Shown: piece after piece, positions 61,886 through 64,000 of the stretch
Layout: the number at the start of each line of letters is the position of its first letter
Position numbering within the stretch: the stretch's first letter is position 1
Assembly (NCBI RefSeq): GCF_001649575.2
Contig: NC_051439.1
Span: 9,088,449-9,152,448 of the forward strand
Source of the DNA: Kryptolebias marmoratus
Lineage: Eukaryota > Chordata > Actinopteri > Cyprinodontiformes > Rivulidae
Direction of reading: 5' to 3'
DNA: 64,000 nt
The notes under the pieces: model-generated
Database searches by the model: none
Told to the model about the DNA's origin: nothing
Seen by the model: the letters and a program-made list of their open reading frames with translations, nothing else
Position numbers and translations under genes: made by a program

Positions 61886-64000
61886 GTAAAAAAAGTACTA
61901 TGTATACTTTGTGTTTGTGAGTTCTTTGCTGTCCTGTCTCAGCAATGTGAGGTGAAAGCCTGCAATTTGAAGCCCTTCAGCAGTCCGTTCAATTGGCAGT
62001 GGGCTTCTTAAATGCAGATGGATTAACTGGATTGGATTAGAGTCCCAAACTGAGTCATGTTGTTGCAGAATGAGTTCATGTGGGCAAACACTTCCTCTGG
62101 GCATCTTGGTACACTTTATAAATCAGTTATATTTATTTTTAAAATAAAATAGTTCCTAGAAATAATCGAGACATTACAAGCTTTTGAACTAAAACATTTA
62201 GAAAATAGTTTATTAGTTGACAACAGTGTAATAGTTGTGTTAGCCTTTATAACAAAAAGAGAAATAGATGAAAACTGTAATTTTCTCATGGTTGTTGTCA
62301 CTATATGGACATTTATAAGACTGTGAAACATTGTCCTGAATTGATATTGCTGCAACTCTGAGGCCCCTTGATGCTGCCTTTTAAAGACACTAAAAATAAC
62401 CACATTTTAAACAGGTTCAAATGGCAAGAGTGGATAAAAAGAGTGGATTCTCCTTTACTGCTCCATCTGGAACCTACCCCAGGTAGCACTGAGCGATCGG
62501 GTCACCAGTGAAAGGGGAACAGTGGAAGTGATTTACAGATGTGAACCCCTTTTGCTTCCTCAAGTTGCTCGGTGTGCAGTTGGGGTGGTGTCCCTGCTAT
62601 TTCTGACCATCATAAACGGTGGGCGCCAAGACCCGAGGACGCCACCCTGTCCTCACCCCATGGGTAATTATAGTGCATCTTGGGCCACCGGACTCCATGC
62701 CTCCAGCAAGACCACCCAACCCAACAAGAGACCGTCTTACAGACCTTCTCACATTCTTTTAAATCTCACTTGCGCTCTTCCTCAGTTCTTGTTTCTTTCC
62801 TTACAGAGAGATGCAGATCTATGCTTGATGTTTAGACTGGAGGTAGCTCCGTCTGTTAGCAGTTTACGAGGCAATTCTACGTTTCACTCACCTAGTATGA
62901 GCTCAGGGATTTTGCCTGAGATTTCCCAGCTGAGGGATGCAACAGTCTAAATAAAGAGCAGCGATCATCTAAATCCAGTATGCTGCTGTTGGGTGTTGGC
63001 TCGCCCCCACCTGGATGTTTCACTTGGACAGTTCACAGAAATCTGCTAACCAAGAGTCAAGAACAGCATCTGACCTCAGAGTCTCGCATAGAAACAGGAA
63101 ACGCGCCTCCCCGGGCTGGCAGTTTTTAGAAAAGAATGCCAACGTGAAGAAGCGGCGAGCTTCGGTGTCACGTCGAGCCCTTTGTCCCACATCTTCTGGC
63201 CAATGCCTGACATATTTCTCTCGAACAGTGCGCCGTAGCTCTCACTCTTTGGGCAGCTGTTGGTTACGGGGTGTCGGTGATGACTTGACATGATAAACGC
63301 CATTTGTCAACAAGCTGTATTTAGTTTCTGTGACTCACTGTGGGGCTTTCTGTAATGAGCCTGTCCCGGTGAATTGACATTTCCATTGTTATAAGAACAT
63401 GTTTTCAATGCCACAGTCTTGCACATATGTACCCACCGAGAATGATTTTATAGCATGCTGCTCTTCAAAGGCACGCTATAAAAGCATTTCCCTGACCGCA
63501 GCGCTCATTACAGTGTCTTAGCATCACCAGTCGTGATGTTCCAACGAGTCATCTTTTTCTTTTTGTTGCACTAATCATCTCTTCTTCGTCCACTTCTAAA
63601 ATAATTTCATAGTTCACATTAATTGGCAACACACGTTAGCACAAATACCAACACATCTTAAAGTGTTTTTATGAGAATAATTATAAACAAGCTTCCTTTT
63701 TATAAGAGGAAGTCGGGGCGTTTTTGCATCAGGGGCGCGCACAGCAGCAAGCTTTCCAGAAATCGGCAGAAGTGTTAACTACGCTGTTGGTGCGGATAAT
63801 GGTTTCCAGCAACGCTTCTCGCCATCTGGCGCTCTCTTTATGCCCTCAAGTCCCGAGTGTTTGCATGTCACCTTTTTAGTGGTAGATTTTAGGCTTCAGT
63901 GGCGATAATTTAATTTGCAGGGCCTGGTTTCATACTCGACAAAGACGCGTCGTTTGAAAAATCGTCAGAGTGGGCCTAACCTGGCGTCTTCTCATTTTCC
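61886..64000 (+). other. fermt2 intron after coding exon 6, running off the window
   Basis: Begins GTAAAA. No sequence matching the next kindlin-2 exon occurs before the right edge. An acceptor-like TTTCCTTACAG at about 62805 is followed by unrelated residues. Confidence 0.85.

Noticed and set aside
62805..62950. Acceptor-like TTTCCTTACAG followed by an open frame as the next fermt2 exon
   Set aside because: The residues after it do not resemble kindlin-2, whose next exon should begin near YHINKLS; the pyrimidine tract is probably coincidental.
1..64000. CRISPR array, bacterial operon, rRNA, tRNA, or endogenous viral gene
   Set aside because: No regularly spaced direct repeats, no prokaryote-like gene packing, no cloverleaf with both boxes, and no retroviral-like protein motifs were seen on either strand.

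Overview
This is a stretch of vertebrate nuclear DNA. It has large spliced genes with GT-AG introns, long non-coding stretches, microsatellites, Tc1-type DNA transposon debris and two assembly gaps. The repeat types, compact short introns and protein divergence point to a teleost fish, probably a spiny-rayed one; the species cannot be named from the sequence alone. Two protein-coding genes can be read exon by exon, both on the + strand: ddhd1 (complete, 13 coding exons) and the 5' half of fermt2 (kindlin-2, six constitutive coding exons plus one candidate microexon). The same two genes lie in the same order and orientation in human chromosome 14q22, so this is an old conserved neighbourhood; the DNA left of ddhd1 is then expected to lead towards bmp4 (inference).

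Layout. 1-13.1 kb: intergenic DNA with no convincing gene, holding microsatellites, a diverged duplicated repeat near 1.9-2.5 kb, a 26-base G run, AAAT arrays and two CTCF-like motifs just upstream of ddhd1. 13.1-13.8 kb: CpG-containing promoter/5' leader of ddhd1 with short upstream ORFs. 13,807-28,144: ddhd1 coding exons, predicted 796 aa, followed by a long 3' UTR with AATAAA signals out to about 31.06 kb. 31.1-34.2 kb: intergenic spacer. 34.2-34.9 kb: fermt2 promoter and non-coding first exon. 36,138-61,885: fermt2 coding exons for residues 1-320 of a roughly 680-residue protein; the rest lies beyond the right edge.

Function. DDHD1 is an intracellular phospholipase A1 acting on phosphatidic acid and phosphatidylinositol. 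Kindlin-2 is a FERM-family adaptor that binds integrin beta tails and membrane phosphoinositides at focal adhesions. They are neighbours by synteny, and nothing here suggests an operon-like joint function. I found no new enzyme system, CRISPR array or viral gene. The most useful unusual points are a 33-base in-frame candidate microexon in the kindlin F1 loop, an internally deleted Tc1 element with perfect terminal repeats, four pyrimidine-at-+3 splice donors in ddhd1, and the paired CTCF-like motifs.
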